Shown here piece after piece: positions 40,692-46,690 of a stretch of 48,887 nucleotides of DNA. Source of the DNA: Caulobacter sp. D5 (GTDB taxonomy: Bacteria; Pseudomonadota; Alphaproteobacteria; Caulobacterales; Caulobacteraceae); assembly GCF_003185805.1 (NCBI RefSeq), contig NZ_QHJY01000006.1, positions 1-48,887 on the forward strand, written 5' to 3'. Below the pieces are notes generated by a model. It saw only the letters and a program-made list of their open reading frames with translations. It was not told the origin of the DNA and did not search any database. The translations under genes were made by a program, and so were the position numbers. Every line of letters begins with the position of its first letter. The stretch's first letter is position 1.

Positions 40692-41045
40692 ATGCACCTA
40701 GCCGAGACCTCGGCGTCCCCCTCGGACGCCCGAGCAACGACCCCTGCGCCGCAGCCTCTGCGCCGGATCAACGAGGCCGAGCTGGCCACGGCCCTGGCCG
40801 ACTGGTTTGCCGGCAGCGACTTCGCCGCGAGCGACGCCATGTGGCTCCCCTACAAGCAGGGCGTGAACGTCCAGCTCCGGGCCCGGGGCGACTACCTGTT
40901 TCACAAGGACACCCTGGTCGCCACCCGCGCCCCGTTCCCCGAGGTCATCCCGGGCCGGAACACCGCCGCCCTGCGCGACGCCCGCGCCGTGTGCGCCGTC
41001 GTGATCCGGGGCGACCACCAGGCCCTCTACGGCCTCCCCACCTAG
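40692..41045 (+). CDS. Hypothetical protein upstream of terminase large subunit
   Basis: A 117-residue protein starting at ATG 40692. A disordered Ser/Pro-rich N-terminus (ETSASPSDARATTPAPQPLR) precedes a globular part (INEAELATALADWFAGSDFA; NVQLRARGDYLFHKDTLVAT). No family is recognised. It may be a packaging or head-completion accessory by location only. Confidence 0.55.
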   Translation: MHLAETSASPSDARATTPAPQPLRRINEAELATALADWFAGSDFAASDAMWLPYKQGVNVQLRARGDYLFHKDTLVATRAPFPEVIPGRNTAALRDARAVCAVVIRGDHQALYGLPT

Positions 41046-41072
41046 TCCGAGAGATCAGGCCTCCGACCGCCC

Positions 41073-41094
41073 GCCGGCTACTGCCCCAGCCGGC
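41073..41094 (+). other. Hairpin in the terminase leader
   Basis: GCCGGCT pairs perfectly with AGCCGGC (loop ACTGCCCC). It lies 55 bp before the large terminase start, in a 103-bp gap. No T-tract follows. Confidence 0.4.
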
Positions 41095-41148
41095 ACCCGT
41101 GAACACCCTGGTCAACCCCCAGGCCACGGGGGCGGGACGGCCCTGCCC

Positions 41149-42870
41149 ATGCTGTCCTCCAAGGAAATCCTCCAGGCCGACTTCCTGAAGTTCGTCTGGT
41201 ACGTCTGGACCCGCGTGCTGTCGCTCCCGAAGCCGACCCGCATCCAGCTCGACATTGCCCTCTACCTTGCCACGGGCCCCCGCCGCCGGTTCATCCAGGC
41301 CTTCCGGGGGATCGGCAAGACCTTCCTGACCGCCGCCTACGTGGTCTGGCGGCTGTGGAAGAACCCCCAGCTCAAGATCATGATCGTCTCGGCGAACGAG
41401 ACCTTCGCCACCGAGATCGCCACCTTCATCAAGCTGATCATCGAGGCCGACCCCATGTGGGCCGAGCTTCGCCCCCGGATCGGCCAGCGCTCCAGCGCCA
41501 TGGCGTTCGACGTCGGCGGTGAAGTTGAGACCCCCGACAAGTCGCCCTCGGTGAAAGCCGTGGGCATCACCGGTCAGCTCACGGGCTCGCGCGCCGACAT
41601 CCTCATCTCCGACGACGTCGAGGTCCCGAAGAACTCCGAGACCGAGACCATGCGGGAGAAGCTGGAGGCCAAGACCGGCGAGTACACCGCGATCCTGAAG
41701 ACCACCGAGGAAGCCGAGATCATCTACCTCGGCACCCCGCAGTCCCAGGAGTCCATCTACCGCCGCCTGCCTGAGAAAGGCTACGGCGTCCGCATCTGGC
41801 CGGCCCGCTACCCGCTGGCCTCGAAGATCGCGGCCTACCTCGGCCACCTGGCCCCCATGCTGCTGGCGGACATCGAGGCGGACCCCGAGCTGTGCAAGCC
41901 CAGCGCCTCGTCGCTCGGCGGCAAGCCCACGGACCCCGAGCGATTCACCGAGATGCAGCTGATGGAGCGGGAGGTCGAGTACCGCCAAGCCCCGTTCCTT
42001 CTCCAGTACATGCTCGACACGTCCCTGTCGGACGCGAACAAGTTCCCGCTCAAGACCCGCGACCTCGTGGTCATGGACGTCCACCCCAAGATCGCCCCGG
42101 TGCGCCTGGCGTGGGCCGGCGGTCGCGAGCAGGTGCTCCCTGACCTCGTGAACGTGGGCTTCGACGGCGACCGGTTCTGCAAGCCGATGTTCGTCTCGCC
42201 CGACTGGGTGGATTACTCCGGCTCCGTCATGCACATCGACCCCAGCGGCCGGGGCAAGGACGAGACTGGGTACGTCGTCACCAAGTTCCTCCACGGTCAG
42301 ATTTACGTCCGGCAGTGGGGTGGCTTCACCGAGGGCTACTCCGAGGCGACCCTCCAGGCCCTGTCGAAGATCGCGGCGGACGAGGGCGTGAACAAGATCG
42401 TGGTCGAGAGCAACTTCGGCGACGGCATGTTCTGCCGCCTGCTGGAGCCCGTGCTCGCCCGGGTCCACCCGTGCGCGATCGAGGAGGTCCGCTCGTCCGG
42501 CCAGAAGGAACTCCGAATGCTCGGCGTCCTCGAACCGGTCCTAGCCCAGCACCGCCTGGTCATGGACTCCAAGGTCGTCGAGCGCGACCTGGCGCACCCC
42601 GAGCTGGTCCGGCGCGGCCTCTACCAGCTGACCCACCTGACCGCCCAGCGCGGGGCCCTGAAGCACGACGACCGCATCGACGTCCTGTCGCTCGGTGTGG
42701 CCTACTGGACCCAGTACCTCAACGCCGACCAGCAGAAGGCCCAGGAGGCCTACGACCGGAAGCAGAACGAGAGGTGGGAGAAGCAGTTCTTCGCCGGGAC
42801 GATCCTCGGGGGCAACCTGAAGAAACCCGGGGCCGGCCCCCGCCGTGGAGCCGGACGTCGCATGAGGTGA
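41149..42870 (+). CDS. Terminase large subunit, T7 gp19-like
   Basis: This is the packaging ATPase and nuclease. The 573-residue length matches T7 (586). Walker A is FRGIGKTFLTAAYVVWRLWK, nearly the T7 sequence. DILISDDVEVPKNSETETMR carries the Walker B/adenine region. The nuclease domain shows VMHIDPSGRGKDETGY and VVESNFGDGMF, with the acidic residues of the RNase H-like fold, and later HDDRIDVLSLGVAYW. The ribosome site before ATG 41149 is poor. Confidence 0.95.
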   Translation: MLSSKEILQADFLKFVWYVWTRVLSLPKPTRIQLDIALYLATGPRRRFIQAFRGIGKTFLTAAYVVWRLWKNPQLKIMIVSANETFATEIATFIKLIIEADPMWAELRPRIGQRSSAMAFDVGGEVETPDKSPSVKAVGITGQLTGSRADILISDDVEVPKNSETETMREKLEAKTGEYTAILKTTEEAEIIYLGTPQSQESIYRRLPEKGYGVRIWPARYPLASKIAAYLGHLAPMLLADIEADPELCKPSASSLGGKPTDPERFTEMQLMEREVEYRQAPFLLQYMLDTSLSDANKFPLKTRDLVVMDVHPKIAPVRLAWAGGREQVLPDLVNVGFDGDRFCKPMFVSPDWVDYSGSVMHIDPSGRGKDETGYVVTKFLHGQIYVRQWGGFTEGYSEATLQALSKIAADEGVNKIVVESNFGDGMFCRLLEPVLARVHPCAIEEVRSSGQKELRMLGVLEPVLAQHRLVMDSKVVERDLAHPELVRRGLYQLTHLTAQRGALKHDDRIDVLSLGVAYWTQYLNADQQKAQEAYDRKQNERWEKQFFAGTILGGNLKKPGAGPRRGAGRRMR

Positions 42871-43347
42871 GCTTCGGGTGGACCAGAGGTTCTACTAGGG
42901 ACCTACGTCTACCTGTCTAATCACCTAGGTATGAGCCTGGGTGTAACCTCTAGTTCTTTACGTAGAAGGGTCGGGCCCTCTTTCAAGGGGGTCCGATCGT
43001 TTCTGGGTCAGAAATCCGAAGCGGCATGTACGTGGTGGCTTCTGTCCCACTCCCCCCATGGGGTGGGCCCGGGGGAACCGCCCGGCTCGCCTGGGGTCCG
43101 CCTGAGGCCTGACACATGGGTCCTGGCACGCATCGGCGGCACACTACGACGCAAGCCCTTGATTTCACTGCATGTGAATGGCGGGACAAGCGCCAAGGGG
43201 CGACGGCAGGTCAGCAAGCGGCGCACCTGGGGACACCCTGGGCCGCCCTGTTGGCCTGCCGTGCGTTCTCGGCGTGCCTCCGGTGTACCCTGCTTTTTTC
43301 GCTAGGCTGGCCTAGGGTCGCCCCCTGACTCACCGGGAGGGGCTGGA
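42871..43347. other. 477-bp gap after the terminase gene
   Basis: No convincing gene is seen. It holds a terminator-like hairpin (42972-42995), GC-rich unstructured sequence and, at the end, CTAGGCTGGCCTAGGG (43304-43319). A T7-like phage carries its direct terminal repeat after terL, so this gap could hold the packaging ends. A prophage keeps only one copy, so it cannot be confirmed here. Confidence 0.4.
42972..42995 (+). terminator. Putative late terminator
   Basis: CGGGCCCTC pairs with GGGGGTCCG with two G-T pairs around the loop TTTCAA, followed by ATCGTTTCT. It lies about 100 bp after terL, where late transcripts should end. Confidence 0.5.
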
Positions 43348-43575
43348 GTGAACTGGAAGCGCGGACTGCGGCGCGTCGCCGTCGTGTTGACCGTGATGTA
43401 CGCCGGGGCGGCCCCCTGGTTCATCTGGAGGCAGTGGGAGGAAGGGTGGCTGTTCCGCCCCATCCACGTTGCCTACGCCGTCGGCCTCTGGGTCGTCGCC
43501 TACCTCGCTGCCTGTCTAGTCCTCTGGGTCGCCTACAGTGTCGGCCGTTGGTTGGTCCGGGGGTTCCTCGACTAA
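43348..43575 (+). CDS. Small two-span membrane protein (early region)
   Basis: A 75-residue protein starting at GTG 43348 with a strong GGGAGG site (43335-43340). It has a basic N-terminus (MNWKRGLRR) and two spans (VAVVLTVMYAGAAPWFIW; VAYAVGLWVVAYLAACLVLW). It is the first gene after the terminase gap, so in a linear virion it may be the first gene to enter. Unknown function; a membrane-acting early protein is plausible. Confidence 0.6.
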   Translation: MNWKRGLRRVAVVLTVMYAGAAPWFIWRQWEEGWLFRPIHVAYAVGLWVVAYLAACLVLWVAYSVGRWLVRGFLD

Positions 43576-43646
43576 GGCCACACGCCGGGGTCCTGGCCTG
43601 GGGCAACACGGGGCGAACCCGGGGGCGGCCGGGGGATTGCGCCGGG

Positions 43647-43690
43647 GCCTGCCTGGGCGGCCTGTTTCGCCGGGCTAGGGACTTTTTATT
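43647..43690 (+). terminator. Imperfect hairpin followed by T-tract
   Basis: GCCTGGGCG can pair with CGCCGGGC with one bulge, and ACTTTTTATT follows 6 nt later. It overlaps the start of the inverted repeat at 43689. Confidence 0.4.
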
Positions 43691-43719
43691 GCGTCAGTGC
43701 ATTTGATGGATTGACGCAA
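43689..43719. promoter_or_regulatory. 31-bp inverted repeat, candidate operator
   Basis: Arms TTGCGTCAGTGC and GGATTGACGCAA around the centre ATTTGAT. The surrounding 60 bp are AT-rich compared with the flanks. Confidence 0.6.
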
Positions 43720-43800
43720 TCAATCTGATTTGCGAGAAGCAGGAACACCGGGGCGGCGACGCACCGGACGGGCTCCGGCCCGGCTCTTTGACATCGTGAA

Positions 43801-43861
43801 CATGCGTCGCGGCCTGACACCGGCCGCCTGAGGAAGGCCCATGGAAGGGCCGAAACGCATA
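43801..43861 (+). ncRNA. Type III hammerhead self-cleaving ribozyme
   Basis: All parts of the core are in place. Stem III is ATGCG (43802-43806) with CGCAT (43856-43860). The cleavage triplet GTC is 43806-43808. Stem I is GCGGCC/GGCCGC (43809-43814, 43822-43827) closed by UGACACC. Then CUGAGGA (43828-43834), one extra A, stem II GGCCC/GGGCC (43836-43851) with loop AUGGAA, and GAAA (43852-43855). Cleavage is predicted after C43808. An extra residue between the CUGANGA box and stem II is also present in both other copies here, and is known from a viroid hammerhead. It is 43 bp ahead of gene 43905. Confidence 0.82.
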
Positions 43862-43862
43862 C

Positions 43863-43893
43863 TTGCGTAAGACCATCCAATGGCCTTGCGCAA
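43863..43893. promoter_or_regulatory. 31-bp inverted repeat, candidate operator
   Basis: Arms TTGCGTAAGACC and GGCCTTGCGCAA around ATCCAAT. It starts 2 bp after the ribozyme and ends just before the GGGAGG ribosome site of gene 43905. Confidence 0.6.
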
Positions 43894-43904
43894 CGGGAGG
43901 CACC

Positions 43905-44078
43905 ATGCACCGCTACCAAGTCTTCGACTGCACCACGACTGTCGGCGTCGCCGCCGACTTCCACGGGCCGCGCTGGGCCGCCCGATGGCTGGCCGTGGTG
44001 CTCACCAAGCTGACCGGCCGCTTCCACGACTACGGCCGCCCTGAGGGCTGCTACCCGGCCTGGGTGGTGGAGCGGTGA
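43905..44078 (+). CDS. Small hypothetical early protein
   Basis: A 57-residue protein with GGGAGG at 43895-43900. The sequence (MHRYQVFDCTTTVGVAADFH; GPRWAARWLAVVLTKLTGRF) is not recognised. The arrangement ribozyme, inverted repeat, ribosome site, gene is distinctive. It overlaps the Rmf-like gene by 4 bp. Confidence 0.6.
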   Translation: MHRYQVFDCTTTVGVAADFHGPRWAARWLAVVLTKLTGRFHDYGRPEGCYPAWVVER

Positions 44079-44230
44079 TCCTCCCGACCTACTACGAGGA
44101 GGGCCGCCGGGCTTGGCGCACCGCCAACGGCCCATGCCCCTATGACCCCGAGAGCGACCGGCCTTCCGAAGTCGCCCGCTACCAAAGCTGGATGGCGGGA
44201 TGGTGGGACGAGGAGGCCGACCACAAGTAG
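44075..44230 (+). CDS. RMF/CrpP-like small protein
   Basis: A 51-residue protein starting at GTG 44075 in a 4-bp overlap with the previous stop. The core YYEEGRRAWRTANGPCPYDP, then YQSWMAGWWDEEAD, follows the ribosome modulation factor pattern (GYxAG, CPY, W-x-x-GW-x-EA). RMF dimerises and silences ribosomes in stationary phase; the related CrpP proteins occur on phages and plasmids. In a phage early operon it could alter host translation. Its stop is the first base of the type I hammerhead stem I. Confidence 0.62.
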   Translation: MILPTYYEEGRRAWRTANGPCPYDPESDRPSEVARYQSWMAGWWDEEADHK

Positions 44231-44291
44231 CCGCCTGATGATGACCGCTTGAGACACGGTCGAAACGCCCTGTGGGCGTCGCGGCGTCTCA
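44230..44291 (+). ncRNA. Type I hammerhead self-cleaving ribozyme, copy 1
   Basis: Stem I is GCCGC (44230-44234) with GCGGC (44281-44285). Then CUGAUGA (44235-44241), one extra U, stem II GACCG/CGGTC (44243-44261) with loop CUUGAGACA, GAAA (44262-44265), stem III CGCCC/GGGCG (44266-44278) with loop UGU, and UC with cleavage after C44280. Loop II UGAGAC is fully complementary to GUCUCA (44286-44291) just after stem I, so a loop II-to-stem I pseudoknot is predicted. Confidence 0.88.
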
Positions 44292-44341
44292 CGTCCGCCC
44301 GCTGGCCGACCGGCCGTCGGCCTACAACGGAGGGCAAAGCG

Positions 44342-44422
44342 ATGCCTAGGCTGAGCTTTGGGGTCCGCTGGAAAAGCAAAAGGACCAGGTGGTCGTTCCA
44401 CCTAGTCCTTCGGTTGCTCTAG
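44342..44422 (+). CDS. Possible 26-residue basic peptide
   Basis: ATG 44342 has GGAGGG about 8 bp upstream. The peptide would be Arg/Lys-rich (MPRLSFGVRWKSKRTRWSFH). Most of its coding sequence is taken up by a long hairpin, so the DNA may be conserved for RNA structure and the frame may be chance. Confidence 0.25.
   Translation: MPRLSFGVRWKSKRTRWSFHLVLRLL
44380..44410 (+). other. Thirteen-pair hairpin
   Basis: AAGGACCAGGTGG pairs with CCACCTAGTCCTT (one C-A mismatch), loop TCGTT. No T-tract follows, so it is not an ordinary terminator. Confidence 0.5.
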
Positions 44423-44530
44423 CCAGCTACCCGGTCCTCGGCGCTCCAACGCCGGGGGCCACCTCCGAACCCTACTCCCGACAACCCAGGACAGCAAGAG
44501 GACCGCGCCTAGCCGCGCGGCTGCAAACCC

Positions 44531-44947
44531 ATGGCCGATCTCGACCTTCAGCGCCTCCGCGCCGCCATCGTCAACCGCGTGGACACCTTCGAGACCCACG
44601 GCATTCGCGCCGCGCTCCTCGACTGGGCTCTTGAAGACGCGGCTTACGAGGCCAACGACCTGGGCGACGCCCTAGGCGCCGTCCAGCGCCGTCTGGAGAC
44701 TGTCGATTGCGCCGCCTGTGCCGCCCCGTCCGGCCTGATCTACGACGCCGACCTTGCCCGCCGCGTGCCTGAGTGGCGCACGGAGATCGACGAGGCCTTG
44801 ACCGACTACCATGACGCCGTGGGCCAACGGCCGGTCATCGAAAGCGTCGGCGGGCTCGTCTGGTTCGCCGTCGAATGGAACGCCTCCGAGATGGCCTCGA
44901 TCCTCGATCGGACCCGCGCCGACATCCTGTCGGCTCTCGCCGCCTGA
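44531..44947 (+). CDS. Hypothetical phage protein (early region)
   Basis: A 138-residue protein, acidic and helical (ADLDLQRLRAAIVNRVDTFE; YEANDLGDALGAVQRRLETV). It has a CAAC cysteine pair in the middle and a C-terminal SVGGLVWFAVEWNASEMASI segment of a kind I have seen in other unannotated phage proteins. It ends 3 bp before a TTGCGT half-element. Function unknown. Confidence 0.6.
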   Translation: MADLDLQRLRAAIVNRVDTFETHGIRAALLDWALEDAAYEANDLGDALGAVQRRLETVDCAACAAPSGLIYDADLARRVPEWRTEIDEALTDYHDAVGQRPVIESVGGLVWFAVEWNASEMASILDRTRADILSALAA

Positions 44948-44950
44948 AAC

Positions 44951-44968
44951 TTGCGTCAATCCATAGAT
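44951..44968 (+). promoter_or_regulatory. TTGCGT half-element with ATCCATAGA
   Basis: ACTTGCGTCAATCCATAGA is the twin of 11021-11039 (one difference). It lies right after gene 44531-44947 and before a strong hairpin. Confidence 0.45.
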
Positions 44969-44984
44969 CGCCTCGGGCCTAGCG

Positions 44985-45010
44985 CCCGGGGCTCCTGTCC
45001 AAGCCCCGGG
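44985..45010 (+). terminator. GC-rich hairpin, possible terminator
   Basis: CCCGGGGCT pairs perfectly with AGCCCCGGG (loop CCTGTCCA). It is followed by GTTGTCCCGGGGTTTCGCTT, which lacks a clean T-tract. Confidence 0.45.
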
Positions 45011-45042
45011 GTTGTCCCGGGGTTTCGCTTGGAGCCCTTCCG

Positions 45043-45195
45043 ATGCCTACCCCTCCCGCTCACCGCCCGACCAAGCGCCGCCCGGCTCCCGTCATCGAGC
45101 AGGGCCGGGGCTACGACCTCGACGGATCGCGCGACGTCCTCCGCCAGCTCGACCTGACCGGCCGCCAAGTGCGCGCCCTGGGCGGGGCGTACTGA
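45043..45195 (+). CDS. Small basic hypothetical protein
   Basis: A 50-residue protein starting at ATG 45043 with GGAG at 45031-45034. The N-terminus is Pro/Arg-rich (MPTPPAHRPTKRRPAPVIEQ). Its stop overlaps the next ATG. Unknown function. Confidence 0.55.
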   Translation: MPTPPAHRPTKRRPAPVIEQGRGYDLDGSRDVLRQLDLTGRQVRALGGAY

Positions 45196-45419
45196 TGCGC
45201 CAGGACGACACCACTCAGCGGCTGACCTCGTCGGCCCTCCTCGTGCTCGCCGATCTGGAGGCGAAGCGCCTGCGGGCCTGGGACGCGGGGCTGCTCGATG
45301 CCTCGCGCAAATGCGTCTTCGCCGCGCATCACGTCATCATGGCCGTGACGGGGAACTACACGGGCGACCCGCGCACCATGGAGATCATGGCCTGGGCCTA
45401 CGAAGAGCAGGACGCCTGA
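45195..45419 (+). CDS. Small hypothetical protein
   Basis: A 74-residue helical protein (TSSALLVLADLEAKRLRAWD; CVFAAHHVIMAVTGNYTGDP). TGATG overlaps on both sides link it to its neighbours in a three-gene unit that ends at the third ribozyme. Unknown function. Confidence 0.6.
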   Translation: MRQDDTTQRLTSSALLVLADLEAKRLRAWDAGLLDASRKCVFAAHHVIMAVTGNYTGDPRTMEIMAWAYEEQDA

Positions 45420-45631
45420 TGGCCCGCCCTTCACCCCCTTCAGTCGCCGAGATCAACGCCGCAGTTGACCGCTGGATCGCCGAGGCGCGCTTCTACCCTC
45501 CCCAGCGGGCGGCCGAGATGCTGCGCTCGAAGGCGCGGTTTGTCGCCCAGCAGGCCCGCGCCCTTGCCGGTGACGCCGTGGCCCTGAGCCTCGCCGAGAC
45601 CGCCCTGCTCGCGGCCGCCATGGCCGTCTAA
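45419..45631 (+). CDS. Small hypothetical protein before the third ribozyme
   Basis: A 70-residue Ala-rich helical protein (VAEINAAVDRWIAEARFYPP; RFVAQQARALAGDAVALSLA). The stop codon TAA is immediately followed by hammerhead stem I. Unknown function. Confidence 0.6.
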   Translation: MARPSPPSVAEINAAVDRWIAEARFYPPQRAAEMLRSKARFVAQQARALAGDAVALSLAETALLAAAMAV

Positions 45632-45693
45632 GCCACCTGAAGATGACCGCGTGAGACACGGTCGAAACCGCCGCTGGCGGTCGTGGCGTCTCG
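45632..45693 (+). ncRNA. Type I hammerhead self-cleaving ribozyme, copy 2
   Basis: Stem I is GCCAC (45632-45636) with GTGGC (45683-45687). Then CUGAAGA (45637-45643), an extra U, stem II GACCG/CGGTC with loop CGUGAGACA, GAAA (45664-45667), stem III CCGCC/GGCGG (45668-45680) with loop GCU, and UC with cleavage after C45682. Compared with copy 1, one stem I pair changes G-C to A-U and stem III is rearranged with pairing kept. Loop II GAGAC again pairs with GUCUC (45688-45692). Confidence 0.88.
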
Positions 45694-45699
45694 CCTGGG

Positions 45700-46047
45700 T
45701 TAGCGCCCGGGTCGCCGCAAGTGAGCCTTGAGGAGGTCCGCCGCCTCGGGGCCGTACTGCGCCTCATACTGGGCCAGGCGCTCCCGCTCTTGGCGGCCGT
45801 AGTAGTCCAGCACCGAGGCCCGCGCCCCGATCATCTTCTGGCGCCCTGCGGCTTTGCACGCGGGGCACACGAGGATGCGCCGGGCGTCGGCGAACGTCGT
45901 ATGCGCGCCCAGGCGGGCCACGGCTTCCTCAGGCATCCACACGGTGATCTCCGTGCGCGAGCAGCCGAGGTTCTGGCACCAGACCTCTAGCCGGTCCCCG
46001 GTGACGAGGAGGTCCCCGATTACGGGGGCTGATGGGGGCGCGTTCAT
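45700..46047 (-). CDS. Zinc-ribbon protein on the opposite strand
   Basis: A 115-residue protein, transcribed against the early genes. It has RLEVWCQNLGCSRTEITVW, then LGAHTTFADARRILVCPACKA: a pair of Cys motifs (C..C and CPAC) around a short helix, a layout found in small phage and alphaproteobacterial zinc-ribbon proteins. A helical tail follows. ATG at 46047 is preferred; an in-frame ATG at 46083 is possible. Unknown function. It shares a divergent intergenic region with 46179. Confidence 0.65.
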   Translation of the reverse strand: MNAPPSAPVIGDLLVTGDRLEVWCQNLGCSRTEITVWMPEEAVARLGAHTTFADARRILVCPACKAAGRQKMIGARASVLDYYGRQERERLAQYEAQYGPEAADLLKAHLRRPGR

Positions 46048-46061
46048 GCGCCCATCATGGT

Positions 46062-46178
46062 CAGAACAGATGGAGAACATCAAGGCGGCGCTGCCGCCCC
46101 GGCCGTCCCCAGGTGCGTCAATCGGACTCGCATCGGGTGCGTCCAGTTCTGACGTAAACCAGAACGATAGGAGAACAT
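46062..46178. promoter_or_regulatory. Divergent regulatory region with short repeats
   Basis: CAGAACAGATGGAGAACAT (46062-46080) and CAGAACGATAGGAGAACAT (46160-46178) match at 15 of 19 positions. GTTCTG/CAGAAC (46146-46151, 46160-46165) forms an 8-bp-spaced palindrome. GTGCGTCAATC (46114-46124) is a diverged TTGCGT-like site. Promoters for both the minus-strand zinc ribbon and gene 46179 should lie here. Confidence 0.45.
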
Positions 46179-46307
46179 ATGTCCTGCCCAGTTTGTCCCG
46201 CGTTGATCAACTTCGAGATGGCCGCCGGCCGACTCGTGGTGGCCGACAAGGGCGCGTCGGTCGCACATCCCCATCCCTTCAAGCCTATCGAGGAGCGTGG
46301 CGCGTGA
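46179..46307 (+). CDS. Very small hypothetical protein
   Basis: A 42-residue protein with a strong AGGAG site (46168-46172) ahead of ATG 46179. It has CPVC near the N-terminus (MSCPVCPALINFEMAAGRLV) and a His/Pro-rich end (VAHPHPFKPIEERGA). It overlaps the next gene by 4 bp. Confidence 0.5.
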   Translation: MSCPVCPALINFEMAAGRLVVADKGASVAHPHPFKPIEERGA

Positions 46308-46450
46308 GGGCGTCCCTCGCCTGCTTCGTCTTCCCGATCCTGGCCTTCTTCCTCCTCGCGGCGTTGTGCCGCGTCGTCAGCTCGCTCTTTCCTGTGGATA
46401 GGCGCGCCAAACGGAAGGTCAGGAATTCACACATCCAGAGGATGCGGTAG
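46304..46450 (+). CDS. Small single-span membrane protein
   Basis: A 48-residue protein from GTG 46304, with one span (LACFVFPILAFFLLAALCRV) and a very basic C-terminus (DRRAKRKVRNSHIQRMR). Coupled to the preceding gene. Unknown function. Confidence 0.5.
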   Translation: MRASLACFVFPILAFFLLAALCRVVSSLFPVDRRAKRKVRNSHIQRMR

Positions 46451-46484
46451 AGCGTCTACTCATCCTAGGTCCTGCTGCTTTGGT

Positions 46485-46589
46485 CGTCTCCTAGACGTCG
46501 AGCTAAGCGGTAGCGGGGCCCGGTGCGCTCAACCCACCCAAGGTGCTGGTTGAGCTGTCCCGGGTAACGCGGGTCTCTTGTTAAGACCC
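46485..46589 (+). other. Array of four hairpins
   Basis: CGTCT/AGACG (46485-46497), GCTA/TAGC (46502-46514), GCTCAACC-CACC with GGTG-CT-GGTTGAGC (46527-46555) and GGGTCT/AGACCC (46571-46589). The third is the longest, with 12 pairs. They may end early transcripts or form a structured leader. Confidence 0.45.
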
Positions 46590-46659
46590 TCCCTGACCAC
46601 CTGTGGATTAGCCTTGGCGGGGTGATTGTTTCAGAGCCGCGACTGACTTAGGTCCGTCG

Positions 46660-46690
46660 CAACGTAAAGCCATTGGATGCGTTCCCGCAA
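46660..46690. promoter_or_regulatory. Degenerate 31-bp inverted repeat upstream of the regulator gene
   Basis: On the minus strand it reads TTGCGGGAACGC, ATCCAAT, GGCTTTACGTTG, so the centre matches the 43863 copy in reverse orientation. It lies 68 bp before the regulator start, as an autoregulatory operator would. Confidence 0.45.

Larger units (their letters stand above)
44292..44530 (+). other. Intergenic region after hammerhead copy 1
   Basis: It holds a possible micro-ORF (44342-44422) and a 13-bp hairpin (44380-44410). Further GC-rich inverted repeats occur (CCGACCGGCCGTCGG at 44307-44321; CGGCG/CGCCG near 44440). No TTGCGT element is seen. Confidence 0.4.

Noticed and set aside
43140-43180. 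TTGATTTCACTG as a secondary attachment site similar to TTGATTTCATTG at 3781
   Set aside because: The match is short, lies outside any tRNA and has no other support. It was treated as coincidence.
42931-43328. Open frames in the gap after terL
   Set aside because: They lack ribosome sites, have atypical composition for phage proteins and overlap a terminator-like hairpin.
46114-46145. GTGCGTCAATC and GTGCGTCC as further members of the TTGCGT family
   Set aside because: They lack the TT start, the ATCTAAT centre and a right arm. They are noted only as diverged lookalikes in the divergent regulatory region.
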